A stretch of DNA of 64,000 bases from Portunus trituberculatus (lineage: Eukaryota > Arthropoda > Malacostraca > Decapoda > Portunidae). A program made the translations under genes and the position numbers. The stretch is taken from contig NC_059303.1 in NCBI RefSeq assembly GCF_017591435.1, forward strand, positions 20,139,984 to 20,203,983, given 5' to 3'. Under the pieces are notes generated by a model, which worked only from the letters and a program-made list of their open reading frames with translations, ran no database searches and had not been told where the DNA came from. Shown here piece by piece: positions 21,344 through 31,502 of the stretch (positions are counted from its first letter, which is position 1; each line of letters starts with the position of its first letter).

Positions 21344-22839
21344 CAAGTGCACAAGTTGTCAGCAGTCTTTAAAGTGTCACTGTATCATTGAGGTTCAGAG
21401 TATATATGTTGTCTAAAACGGCTATTAATGTATAAGAGTATAACTCAGTCTTACAAAGTGCAGTGTCACAATGTTGTTCATTAACCACAAAAGATATTTA
21501 GTAGTTATTTTTCACCTTAGCCACAGCCATGACTGTGTAGAAGGCAAGGGCATTTATTGGGATCAGGGAAGTCCACCACCTCGGCTATTTTTAGGAGTGG
21601 CCTAGGCTAGGTTAGGTCAGGTGTGGTTAGTTTAGATTGAGTTAAGTCAATTTGGTTTGCCAAAGCTAATCTGTCCTATCCCAACCTAACATGTTATCTT
21701 GCTGCTGTTTTTTAAATAACTTTAGTTAGATTAGATCAGATGTGGTTAGTTTATATCAGGTCAAGTTGAATTGTATCACCTCTGCCAATCTGTCCTGTCA
21801 TGATCTAAATGACTGGTCTTTCCTGACCTTACCCACCAAAGCTAATCCAACCTGCCATGACTTTATTTTACCCAATCAAATCCTAACCTAACCTAACCTA
21901 CAAAATTTAATCTGACCTTTTAAAATCTTACTCTATCATATCCTATTCAAATGCGACTTAAATTTAATGTTACCTAAATTAACCTCAATTCAATCTTAGC
22001 CATCCTAACCTAACCACACTCATTGTAATGTACTCTAACTTGACCTATCATAATCTGATCTAACTTGCCAAACCCAACCAAGTCTACCCACTCCAAATGG
22101 TAACTGGGATGGGTGATCTTCATGTGATCTTTTACTATAGTACATGTAAGATATAAATCACCTGTAATCTGAACAGGATAGGGAAATATAATAGGAAGCT
22201 AATATTTCAGATAAGCAAGGAAACTGGCAAGTAAGTGGGCCCTTCTTTTTAATTTCATGTTGTCTTTATCCAGGTTTCCACCTCTTTCATAGAAAAAATG
22301 CAGACACAGGATCTCCCTCTGGTGATGTAAATAAAGCAGGCTGGACTAAAGGAGACTGTGATGGCCAAGGTTGGGTACCAAAGGGATATTGTGCCTAGAG
22401 AGGGTCAGGAATGTACGTGTATTTTAATCTGTGCATATATCCTTTTGACCATTGCTGTTCTAGCTGTCACCTACTTGTATTTAGAGCTGGTCAGAAAAAT
22501 GTTTGCCTTTACTGGTATATCCTTCTGGTCATTGGTGTAAAGTCAGAGTAGCCTTGAATCAAACTATGACCTCTAGATTTTCACTAGGAGGGTAAAGCTG
22601 GTGATCTTTGAGACTGGTGAACCTCTCCTTCTTCCTCTCTTACACACACTTCTGTATTTTATAATGAGGTCAATACTCAGTTGATCAAACCCCTTTAGTT
22701 CTGAACAGCTAGCCAGAGAGGAGTTTTGGTCAGCCAGATAACTAATTAACATGTGTAATATTTCAGAGTATACATAGGCCATCAGTTGTAATTTTGACAA
22801 TAAAATAATTAACTATTGTCAAAGATTGATGCTATTCAT
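21344..22839. other. Region downstream of PEX3, no gene recognised
   Basis: Apart from the TTAGG-type repeats (next entry), nothing coding is supported. An AATAAA occurs near 22328, too far from PEX3 to assign with confidence. Confidence 0.6.
21590..22085. repeat. Degenerate TTAGG/CCTAA repeat block, both orientations
   Basis: About 500 bp in which GGTTAGGTTAGG-like units on the + strand (21595-21640) pass into CCTAACCTAACC-like units (21880-22080), with many substitutions. TTAGG is the telomere unit of most arthropods. The head-to-head change of orientation is visible but the units are too diverged to call a true interstitial telomere. Confidence 0.6.
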
Positions 22840-23045
22840 ACCACAATCTGGAACTCCCTGCCTGCTTCTGTATTTCCATCTTCCTACGACTAGACTTCTT
22901 TTAAGAGGGAAGTTTCAAGACATTTGTCCCTAAATTTTGGATAACTCATTTGAACTTTAAGGGAACTGGCAACCCAGTAGATCTTTTTTTTCCTATTTAT
23001 GTTGCCCTTGGCCAGTTTCCCCTCCAGCATAAATAGAAAAAAAAA
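22840..23045 (+). mobile_element. LINE-B (Jockey-like) 3' fragment
   Basis: Plus-strand translation gives IWNSLPASVFPSSYD and FKREVSRHLS. This is the C-terminal motif also found on the minus strand at 45196-45459 (LWNSLPASLFLNSYDLPSLKREVLRHL), followed by a similar A-rich 3' end. Strongly 5'-truncated. Confidence 0.75.
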
Positions 23046-23594
23046 TGAATAACCTGGCTGGGATTGGAGAAAAGATTATCTTCTTTGTTTATGTTTCTCT
23101 TTCTTCTCATTTGTCTATCACCTTGTGCCATCTCTATACTTAATCATTCTGCTTATTATTTGGAGATTTTATACAGCTTAAGAAACTCATGTAGGGGATT
23201 AGAATAGTGAAGACCGTGGCTATTAATCATTTGACCTCCATAGACCCTTCCTCATGTCAATAAGGTGGTCTAATCGTACACAAATCTCTAGGTAAAAATG
23301 TGCCCCATTATTGAAAGGGTCAAGTCCTTGGAAATAAAAAACACACTTTCTAAGATAAGTTAATTTATTCTCATTTTTATCTTTTTGAGTAGGTACACAC
23401 CTCATGGTTTTACTGTATACTCATTACCTTATTTTCTTGGTCACTTATGGCCATCTCGTAGCATAGTACTGCTTGTTACTTGTTAGCCCAATTAGAGAAG
23501 CACATGTCTGGAACTGTCCTGCCTGGTGTTTATATATTAGTCATTGCCTATGTCTTGGTTTGGTTGGATGCAGTGGTAAGCTATGAGATTACAG
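23046..23594. other. Intergenic stretch, nothing recognised
   Basis: AT-rich sequence between the LINE-B fragment and the 23-bp minisatellite. No ORF, splice-site pair or repeat family could be supported. Confidence 0.5.
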
Positions 23595-23781
23595 GATCCG
23601 CGAGAGTCCATTCCAAAGATCCGCGAAAGTTTATTTCAAAGATCCGCGAGAGTTCATTCCAAAGATCCGCGAGTTTATTTCAAAGATCCGCGAAAGTTTA
23701 TTTCAAAGATCCGTGAATGTTTATTTCAAAGATCCGCGAGAGTTTATTTCAAAGATCCGCGTGAGTTCATTCCAAAGATCC
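23595..23781 (+). repeat. 23-bp minisatellite, left array
   Basis: About eight tandem copies of a unit GATCCGCGAGAGTTTATTTC plus AAA, with CGAAAG, TTCATTCC and 20-bp-deletion-type variants. The same unit recurs at 28903-29019, on the other side of the LINE-A copy. Confidence 0.92.
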
Positions 23782-24082
23782 TAGCAGCTATATGGCCTTT
23801 GTTGCCTAGCAGCAGGACAAATTACTTCATTGGAGGGGGGCTCCCTTGTGATGACTTAATTTGGGGATTATTTAATCCTGATTGATTGATTGATTGATAC
23901 ATTTATTGTTGAATTAATAGTTAATTACAACAAAGGAGGAGGATGGGCCTTGCCACCCACCCCCTGGGCAAAGACTTAAGGTTAAAGTATCACAAAAATA
24001 ACTCGGGACAGTATACACAACAAGAATACAAGTATTTCAATAGATAAATACACATATTGCACACCTTATTGCCTAAGACATC

Positions 24083-27000
24083 CTACAGTCTGGGATCAAA
24101 CTGAGGATATTCCCTGAGTATATCCCTGAGGGTGGCAGAGTCTAGGAGATGGTCAATGAGGCTGTACAATTCATGCTGACCTTGTGGCCTAAATTTAGCA
24201 ATGAGAGGACATTCCATGATATAGTGACGCAGAGTGTCCCCCCTTGGTGCAGCACACACCAGGAGAAGCACTGACTTCCCAAAAGTATTTGTAGCCTAAT
24301 CTGAGCCTCATTGCCACCCTGTCATGTGATGCAGTGTGTTTCCCGTAGGTGTAAGCACAGCTCTGGGAGACACGTGCATAGTGAAGACTAGTGCTACTGC
24401 CCCTATGGCAACAAAGCTCCAACTGATCACTAATGCTACTTTGTACAAAGTCCTTAATGCTACTCTTAACATAACCCAGAGTGTACTCAGTGCCAGGGTC
24501 CACTGTGTCATCTTGTAAGGCACACTGAGCAAGGTGGTCTACTTTTTCATTTAACGAGATACCCACATGAGAGGGTATCCAGATGAAATGGACCGTGGCA
24601 CCAGGGGGTGTAGATGAGATCAAGACACTTATTAACTAGATCACAGTCCATGGAGGAGGTGGATTGAAGGGCGTACAATGCAGCCTGACTGTCAATAAAG
24701 AAATATACATTCTTATGGAGAGGCGCCACAATGTGGAGCGCCTCCAGTACAGCATACAGTTCTGCTCTAGTGGAAGACATGGGTGCAGGGAGCCGCCTGG
24801 AAACCTAGGTGTCAGTGTAGAGACTGGCAGAGATGTAGTCACGGATGAACAGCCCACATCCAGACCTGCTGCCATTGACTGACCCATCACAATAAAGATG
24901 AATAGCCTGAACGTGTGGGTACTTGGACAATTTAGTCATGAACATGTCTTTGTAGCACATGAGGGAGGCAATCCCTCTTGGGCTGATGCAGTGAGTGAAT
25001 ATCAACACTGACACGGTGAGGGTTCCAGGCGGGTTGCAGCGGTGACATAACAACGTTAATACAAGCCTCGGCTACACCTACACTTGTCAGTACTCCCAAG
25101 ATCTTCCCGAGGTATGGTGTTGTAGGAGTGCGAGGATCATGATACAGGGGGGTCAGTGATCCCTTTAGAGAGTCAGAGCCTGTGCATAGCATCCGACTAA
25201 TTGTGTGACAAGTAATTTCCTGTACCCTACACATAATACTGGGCAGGTGCAGTTCAGCTCTGAGGACTTCAATCCGTGCAGTCCTGGGGCATCCTAAGAT
25301 TATTCGCATAGCTTCATTCTGTACAAGCTCCAGGGGACGGAGTTTGGTGGCACTAAACTGTATTAAAACAGGGGCGGCATAATCAATAAGGGACCGTATG
25401 ACAGATATACAGAACATTCTTAGGACTGGAATGCCAGCCCCCAGACCCCTGTTGGCTAGCAGCTGAAGTGGTGCTAGCCGTGGCAGACTGAGGTCTCGAA
25501 CATAGTGGACGGCTTGAAGAGACTTCCTAAAGCTCATCTGAACACCCAGGTACTTGTGTATGTGAACTCTAGGGATGGGAATGTTATTTACAGTGGGCAG
25601 CCGAGAGACCTTCCCTTTAGCTTGAAATTTTGTTTTACATTCATTAATCACTAATCCCATTTGGACACACAACGCTGCCAGTTGTGACAAAGCAACCTGG
25701 AGAATCCTGGGTGTGGGGCATTGGAGGAGTATGTCATCAGCATAGATGAGGACCTGGGTGCCCTGCAGAAAGGAACAGTGTACAATTTTGTCCATTAAAA
25801 CATTGAAAAGCATTGGACTAAGGACTCCACCCTGTGGTGTTCTAAGCTCAAAACCTGCTCAGAGGAGACTGCACCTTGAAACCAAACCTGTGCTGTTCTA
25901 TTGTACAAATAGTCCCTGATCCATCCTAATAATCTACCTTTGACACCTTTGAGAATGAGTTCCTCCATAATAACATCTTTGTTGGCCCTGTTGAAGGCAC
26001 CCTTGAGATCAACGAAAGCTCTGCAGGTAGCATCCTTATTTATAAGACACTCAACAAAACAATGACTTGTAGAGTGACCTTTTAGGAAGCCATGTACATT
26101 GCCAGAGAGTACATGGCCCACCTTGTATATAAGTCTGTTCAATATTACCCGTTCCATCATCTTACACAGACAGCTGGTGAGAGAAATAGGGCGAAAGGTG
26201 CCATCACCTTTGGGTATTGGGATGACGATGGCTGTTTTCCAAGAGCGGGAAGCTTGCCTGCAGTGAAAGACATGTTAAATAAATCCAAGATAGGGTTGTC
26301 TACCTTTACCTCCAGGAGAGCATTGAGGATATCATAGGTGATGCCATCCTTGCCAGGAGCTGTTGACTTGCCCAACTTGACTGCCGAGAGGAGTTCGTCA
26401 TGCGTGATTGGCACACAGGTGTCGTCCAGCAGAGGAACACTGTGGCAAAGCAACTCCATCCTTCGTGGGCTTTGCTAATCAAGCGCCTCCTGGTGTTCCA
26501 CAGGAAGGCCAGAGAAGGATGAGGCTTCCTTCCACTGCAAGACGAGTTCTCATGCCCTGCCTGCAGGATCAGGGTCACACACCTGCCATATGGACTTGCC
26601 CTGGACGCTGTTGACATGGTGCCACACCTCCCAGAGGGACTGGGTCCTGCGCACCTTGTCCAGGAAGGAGACCCAGTACTTCTTCCTTTCCTGCTGCCGC
26701 AGATCATGAGGTGTCGAGCCACGGTAACCATGGCATCCCGTGACTCTGTGTCTGCTGGATTGAGCTGCCAACGTCTCTGGTAGGCAGCATCTGTTGGTAG
26801 TTCAGAATGACAGGGTCGGTAGTGTAAGTCCAGCGGCGTGGAGCTGGAACCCTTGGAGTCGCGATGAATCCCTCGATGGTGTGCAAGAGTTCATCGTATG
26901 ATGCCTCTGCATCAGCAAAGGAGCCCTTCACGGCAGCGTACCACGCCACCACATGGACGACGAGGTCCGTCATCCTGGATGGTGGCACCGTCAAGCGCTT

Positions 27001-27473
27001 CCTGGGCACTGCTGGGGCGGACTGCACCGGGAGGGTCGTCTCCAGGGTGAAGTGGTCGCTCAGCAATGACCTGACAAGATAAGTTTCGGCAGTATATGTC
27101 GGCATATTGATGAGGGCTACATAATCAAGTGTGCCTCCTTGAACATGTGTGGGTGTGTGGTCCCCAGTAAGTAAATAATTTCACCCACAGTGTGCAAGCA
27201 AACAGTAATAAATTCAATACCCTCAGTGACCCCCATTTCCATGAAGTTAACTGGAATCCCATGTTTAATGTAAGTGGCCATCCCCCGACTACTACCGTCA
27301 CCACAACTGAGGGTGTGGGAAGCATAACCCTGCTGCTCAGGCACCCGTGGCCCTACCTCCTGTAAGGCAATAATGTCAGGCTTATGGAGAAGGACATGAG
27401 AGTGTAAGTCAGTGAAACGGGCATGTAGACCATTGACATTCCATGTTAGGGTGCGGAAAGTCTTACCGTTCAT
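24083..27473 (-). pseudogene. LINE-A copy 1 ORF2: endonuclease, RT and RNase H, frameshifted
   Basis: ATG at 27473. The endonuclease N-terminus reads FRTLTWNVNGLHARFTDL and PDIIALQEV and resumes at LLSDHFTLE. The central catalytic GDLNAR block seen in copy 2 is missing through a ~140-bp internal deletion near 27168. RT blocks are PGKDGITYDILNALL, the RNRANKD-type motif as KGAFNRANKD, and IYADDILLQ (catalytic). The RNase H part shows IHLYCDGSVNGSRSGCG, STRAELYAVLEAL, FIDSQAALYAL and HFIWIPSHVGI, that is, the D-E-D-H pattern. Frame breaks occur near 26735, 26460, 26158, 25815, 25050 and 24620. The copy cannot encode an active protein. Confidence 0.88.
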
Positions 27474-28900
27474 CGCGATGGTATTGCATCTGTGTCTTCA
27501 GGCCATCCACTTCCTGTGTCAGGCGAGACATCTGCTCCATCAGCATCTGCATGGCTGCCATCAGATGTCCCTGGTCTGGCTCAGGGCTGGCAGTCTTCAG
27601 ATGTCCTTGATCTGGCTCGGAGCTGGCAGTCTTCAGATGTCCCTGGTCTGGCTTGGGGCTGGCAGTCTTCAAGTGTCCCTGGTCCGGCTCGGGGTTGGCA
27701 GTCCGGGCTGGGATTGGGCTGTAGCACCGCTTCTTCTTTCGGCTGACCAGTGTCCATTCACCTGCAGCATCCTCCTCACAGTCTGCCACAGGTGACTTGC
27801 TCTCTGAAGCAGGGGAGCAGGGCCATCCCTGAGAGGCTCCGGGGCTGTCGTGTGGCTCCCTTGACTGGCTTGACGGGGGTATCCATCCTCGGTGTGGGTG
27901 CAGCAGCAGTTGCACATTGCCCTGCGGCCTTGTCCTTTTACGTGGGTGGGTCGCACAGGCTATGCTGACACACGGCACTCTCTCCTTGGCCCGGTTGAGC
28001 ACCGCTGGCTAGGGATGGGGTTGGGGCCACAGTGGAGGTCTCACTGCATACTGTGTGCTGCTGGTTCTTGAAGGCAGCAAACTCTGTACTAAGACCAGAG
28101 CCTGTTGCAGTCAGATTGTCCACTTTGGTGGCTAGTGCACTCACCACTGCCATTAGCTGCTGGGTAGCATCGGTGCCAGGCAGTTCCTGAGTGATGCCTG
28201 CAGTGTCCCAGGCTGTGGCAAAGGTGGGAACACAGCAGGTGTGGTTGAAGTGCCACCGGCGGGGCAGGAAGGCTGGGACAGGTGAGGGGCAGTGGCCGAG
28301 AAGGAGGGCTTTGTCGCCCAGGCGTTGGTCTGGGGAGGTGGAGCCTGGCGGAACATAAGTCTGGGCCGACTCACCTCATCCGTGGCAGGATCCCTTTGGG
28401 GCCGAGGCCTGACAGTGCAGAGGGTGGAGTGGGCGTTGTGGTCACCCCCACAATTGCAGCAGCGAGGAGGGATTTTGGTGCCCTCCTTGATCTTATCCAG
28501 GCACTGTGCTGACTTATGGGGGCCAGCACAGTACCTGTAGCGAGGGGCAGACTGGCAGCGCCACTCCTTGTGTCCCCAGCGAGTACAGTGGCGGCACAGG
28601 TCAGGTTCAGGTGTATACCGCTCCACACGCCGACGTCCAAGGCCCAGGAGATGCACCTCACTGGGCACCTTACCTGTCACCACTCCCAACAGTTGAGGCC
28701 TTGCCATCTGCCCCACCATCCTCCTCTTCAGCCCATGGAATCCAGCTGGTACCTCTATCAGGTTGACATTGATGTGGGTCGCCACTCCATGGATAATAAC
28801 AGGGTGAGTGCCCTCCTCGCCAGGGCACTCCATAACCAGGCTCAGAAAGCTCTCACTCAATAGGGTGGCGTAAAAGGAGGAGTCAGTACTGACCGTTATA
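27463..28900 (-). pseudogene. LINE-A copy 1 ORF1: gag-like zinc-knuckle protein, 5'-truncated
   Basis: Three Cys-His knuckles are visible (CRHCTRWGHKEWRC, CAGPHKSAQC and CCNCGGDHNAHSTLC), preceded by a nucleic-acid-binding-like region (HGVATHINVNLIEVPAGF). After a shift near 28000 a basic segment (EWTLVSRKKKRC) follows. Next is a tandem 12-residue repeat (PEPDQGHLKTAS, four copies) and a coiled coil (LMEQMSRLTQEVDGLKTQM). The ORF1 stop overlaps the ORF2 start by 11 bases (ATGAACGGTAA, 27463-27473), suggesting termination-reinitiation in active relatives. The first ~130 residues are lost compared with the half-LINE ORF1 at 29784-30947. Confidence 0.82.
27570..27705 (-). repeat. 36-bp coding tandem repeat in LINE-A ORF1
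   Basis: Four imperfect copies encoding PEPDQGHLKTAS. LINE-A copy 2 has only one copy of this unit near 43920-43960, so the array length differs between elements. Confidence 0.85.
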
Positions 28901-28902
28901 AT

Positions 28903-29019
28903 CCAAAGATCCGCGAGTTTATTTCAAAGATCTGCGAGAGTTTACTTAAAAAATTCACGAGAGTTTATTTCAAAGATCTGGAAGAGTCCATTTCAAAGAT
29001 GCGCGAGAGTTCATTCCAA
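28903..29019 (+). repeat. 23-bp minisatellite, right array
   Basis: Five more diverged copies of the unit at 23595-23781 (GATCCGCGAG..TTTATTTCAAA). The two arrays were probably one before LINE-A inserted, although about 100 bp of unrelated sequence lies between the left array and the LINE-A tail. Confidence 0.88.
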
Positions 29020-29074
29020 TCTATCTTGTATAACGAATCCCCCTATTTTTTTGCCATGTCCTGCTTTGGAATAT

Positions 29075-29088
29075 TGCGGAGATACTGA
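29075..29088. repeat. Target-site duplication of half-LINE (left copy)
   Basis: TGCGGAGATACTGA, identical to 31263-31276. It fixes both ends of the insertion. Confidence 0.9.
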
Positions 29089-29248
29089 TTGATTGTTTGA
29101 TAACTTTATTGTTGTAGAAGTGTATACAACAAGAGAGGGGGTTGGGTCATGCCAACCACCCCCTAAACATGGGACAAAAAGGATTTAAGAGTGCGTCAGG
29201 AGGTGAAGGTGAAGCACGTCCTGCCACACGTCTGGCACCTCAGCGTCC

Positions 29249-29783
29249 TTACTCTCCCGCACCGCCAACCTGGGACAGCGATACCTGCTGGTGCACCCAA
29301 GCGAGCCCCTCGGTCACAACGGCGAGCTCAGCCTGCAGCCGGTTCAGTATCCGAGCAGCCGTGGGTACCCACTCCTTCTCATCCGTGTCCATGTCATCCA
29401 ATACCAGGTCCGGCTCTACAGAGGGGGACCCAGACTGCGGAGGTGTGCAGTCCGGCACAGACAGGGGCTGGGCCGGGGCCGGCAGGAGTGGCTGTACTGG
29501 GACCGGTGGCTAGACTTGCTGAGACTGAGAACTAACCGGCACACCCTGGGGCTGAATATCAGGGGCAGACTGGGTCGAAGGATGTAGCGGGACAGACACT
29601 GGCTGGGGTCCCGGACTGGCTGGCGCACTCTGGGGCTTGCTATCTGGGGCAGGCTGGACAGTAGCAGTCAGTGGTTGGGGCTGTGGGCTGGCCGACACAC
29701 TCTGGGGCAGGCTGGACAGTTGCAGACACTGGTTGAGGCCGGGGACTGGCCGGCACACTCTGGGGCTGGTTCTTGTGGGCAGG
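29249..29783 (-). pseudogene. Half-LINE 3' ORF1 extension: Pro-rich repeats and coiled coil, out of frame
   Basis: Past the ORF1 stop, other frames keep coding character. Imperfect 60-75-bp repeats (CTGGGGC and CGGCACACTCTGGGGC blocks, 29530-29780) encode Pro/Gln/Ser-rich peptide. Then 29458-29249 reads DEKEWVPTAARILNRLQAEL..., with a coiled coil comparable to the C-terminus of LINE-A ORF1. The original ORF1 was probably longer and broken by indels in the repeats. Confidence 0.5.
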
Positions 29784-30947
29784 TTAGGGTGCTGGCTGGA
29801 CAGGGGCGGGCACTGGCTGGGGCGGAGGCCTTGCTGCGTCCCGCTGTTGCTTCAAGGCAGTGACCCTCACACGCAAGTCCCTGACCTCGGCCTGGATTCC
29901 CAGCAGGAGCTGCACCACGTCCTGGAGGGTCGCAGGCACGCCAGCCTGCGATGCGGGGGCTGCATCCTCAGCCCCTACCACAGCAGCATAGTAAGGGGCA
30001 GTCCTGTGTGGCACAGGGACAGGTGGCCGTGTGGCAGGGACAGGAGAGTGGGCTGGGGCAGCTGTGCTAAGCAGGGGCGGAAATGCTGATGGCTGGGTGG
30101 CTGGCAGAGGCAGAGCAGGGAAGTCGGACCAGGACGGGGCGCCATTTGCCCAAGCATAGTGTTGCGGAGCTGGGGCAGACCGAAAAACTACCCTGGAGGG
30201 GCTGACAGTGGTGCCGGGGGTGTGTGGCTCCCTGACGGGCCTGGGCCGACCAGGGCAGCGGCGTGAAGAGGCGTTGTGGTCGCCCCTACAATTGCAACAC
30301 AGAGGAATGACTCTGGTGCCAGCACGTATCTTCTCCAGGCAGCGGGAGGAAGGATGACTCCCAGAACAGTACCTGCAGCGCGGCGCTGACTTGCACTTCC
30401 AGCTCTGATGCCCGAACCGACAGCAGTGGCCACACAGGTCAGGCTCAGTGGTGTACAGGCCCACGTGGAAGCGGCCCAGGCCGTGGAGGTGCACTGAGCT
30501 GGGCACGGCCCCTTCAACGAGGCCCAGGAGCTGAGGGTGGGGTTCTCCTGCGACGACGCGCCTCTTGAGCCAAAGGAAGGCCTCTGGCGTGGAGAGAAGG
30601 TCAACATTGATGGTGGTAGACACGCCATGAACGATGACCATCTGCTGCCGGGCGTCAGGGTCCGTTGGGGTCATGGTGAGGCCAAGGAAGCCCTCCTTCA
30701 CCAACATGTGGTATGCTGGTGACCGAGGGTTGACCGTCAGGTACGGCCTGCGCCTACCTTCCTTCATGAGTGGCTCCAAGGACGGGTGCTGTTTGAGCAG
30801 CGCCATGAACAACTTTAGAGTCTTGCCGTGCCCCTCGGGAAACCTCACACGGCGACGGAAAGTGCCCGGTTGAGGCGAGGAAGCACGAGAGGCGGCGTCA
30901 GTATCCATGACGTCCTGCAGGCCTGGAGATAAGGGTGGCGAGTCCAT
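29784..30947 (-). CDS. Half-LINE ORF1: intact gag-like zinc-knuckle protein (387 aa)
   Basis: ATG at 30947, open to 29784. The N-terminus is Ser/Pro-rich. It is followed by a region homologous to LINE-A ORF1 (MVIVHGVSTTINVDLL, PEAFLWLKRRV, PQLLGLVEGAVPSSVHLHGL). Three knuckles come next: CGHCCRFGHQSWKC, CRYCSGSHPSSRC and CCNCRGDHNASSRRC. A Pro/Ala-rich part and a short coiled coil (VQLLLGIQAEVRDLRVRVTA) complete it. Such proteins bind element RNA in I/Jockey-type LINEs. This is the only long uninterrupted transposon ORF in the window. A 100-aa upstream ORF (31200-30898, with basic VKRVKLPV) overlaps its start in another frame and may be the displaced true N-terminus. Confidence 0.8.
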   Translation of the reverse strand: MDSPPLSPGLQDVMDTDAASRASSPQPGTFRRRVRFPEGHGKTLKLFMALLKQHPSLEPLMKEGRRRPYLTVNPRSPAYHMLVKEGFLGLTMTPTDPDARQQMVIVHGVSTTINVDLLSTPEAFLWLKRRVVAGEPHPQLLGLVEGAVPSSVHLHGLGRFHVGLYTTEPDLCGHCCRFGHQSWKCKSAPRCRYCSGSHPSSRCLEKIRAGTRVIPLCCNCRGDHNASSRRCPGRPRPVREPHTPGTTVSPSRVVFRSAPAPQHYAWANGAPSWSDFPALPLPATQPSAFPPLLSTAAPAHSPVPATRPPVPVPHRTAPYYAAVVGAEDAAPASQAGVPATLQDVVQLLLGIQAEVRDLRVRVTALKQQRDAARPPPQPVPAPVQPAP

Positions 30948-31262
30948 AGAGGCGGAGGCAGCAGTGGGGGTTGACCCTTTGTCTGGTCAGGTCAGGGGAG
31001 GCCATGTGGTCAGCGGCGGCGGGGAGACAAAGCTTCTCCGCTCCCCCAACAGGAAGTTTTACCCTTTTCACATGAATAATGGTCTCCCTTGGCTGGCCTG
31101 CCGCAAGACAAGTGTCCTGGCTATCCACAGGGGAGGCAGTAAAGGTGTGCTCCTCAGAGAGGGCCTCAGCACTTCTCTTCTTTGCAGGGGCTTTGTTCAT
31201 ACAGAACGGAGCGAGGAAAATAGACACCCGCCAGCCACGGGCCGTGGGTGCTAATCTGCTAA

Positions 31263-31276
31263 CTGCGGAGATACTG
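31263..31276. repeat. Target-site duplication of half-LINE (right copy)
   Basis: TGCGGAGATACTGA, identical to 29075-29088, directly abutting the element's 5' end. Confidence 0.9.
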
Positions 31277-31470
31277 AGAAATCTATATACAGACCAAGGA
31301 CTCTGTATATTCCTTGATACAGACGGACGGGATGGAATGAAACACTATATATAGTCAGGGGGTTGAAGGATTGCAATGGACGTATCATTTATTCATATAT
31401 AAAAGACACGATATAGACGTTGTCAGTCGAATCATGTCCGTCACCAATGTAAGAATGGATTTTGACTGAC

Positions 31471-31502
<32 letters not shown>

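Larger units (their letters stand above)
23879..28900 (-). mobile_element. LINE-A copy 1: I/R1-like non-LTR retrotransposon with RNase H
   Basis: Minus-strand element with a (TGAT)n 3' tail at 23879-23898. Domain order is gag-like ORF1 with CCHC knuckles, then ORF2 with endonuclease, reverse transcriptase and RNase H. RNase H at the ORF2 C-terminus places it in the I/R1/LOA-type group. It is 5'-truncated inside ORF1 at about 28900, where it meets a 23-bp minisatellite unit. Flanks share only a weak TAATCC, so a TSD is uncertain. It is closely similar to copy 2 at 38011-44763. Confidence 0.9.
29089..31262 (-). mobile_element. Half-LINE: ORF1-only non-autonomous relative of LINE-A, complete with TSDs
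   Basis: A 2174-bp minus-strand insertion bounded by an exact 14-bp direct repeat TGCGGAGATACTGA at 29075-29088 and 31263-31276. Its 3' end has the same TGAT-type tail and the same terminal block as LINE-A (TTATTGTTG..TACAACAA..GGAGG..GGG..TGCCA.CCACCCCCT). It contains one gag-like ORF and no trace of endonuclease, RT or RNase H. It therefore looks like an ORF1-only element mobilised in trans by LINE-A machinery, comparable in principle to mammalian HAL1. Because of the TSD it is a finished insertion, not a chance truncation. Confidence 0.85.

Noticed and set aside
23583..23885. Long frame with repeated FKDPR/KIRES peptide, and a repeat array superficially like a CRISPR
   Set aside because: It is the 23-bp minisatellite translated; units are directly tandem without spacers, and the genome is eukaryotic.
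23879..28900. A target-site duplication for LINE-A copy 1 (TAATCC)
   Set aside because: Only six bases match and the exact 5' border is uncertain; not reported as a TSD.
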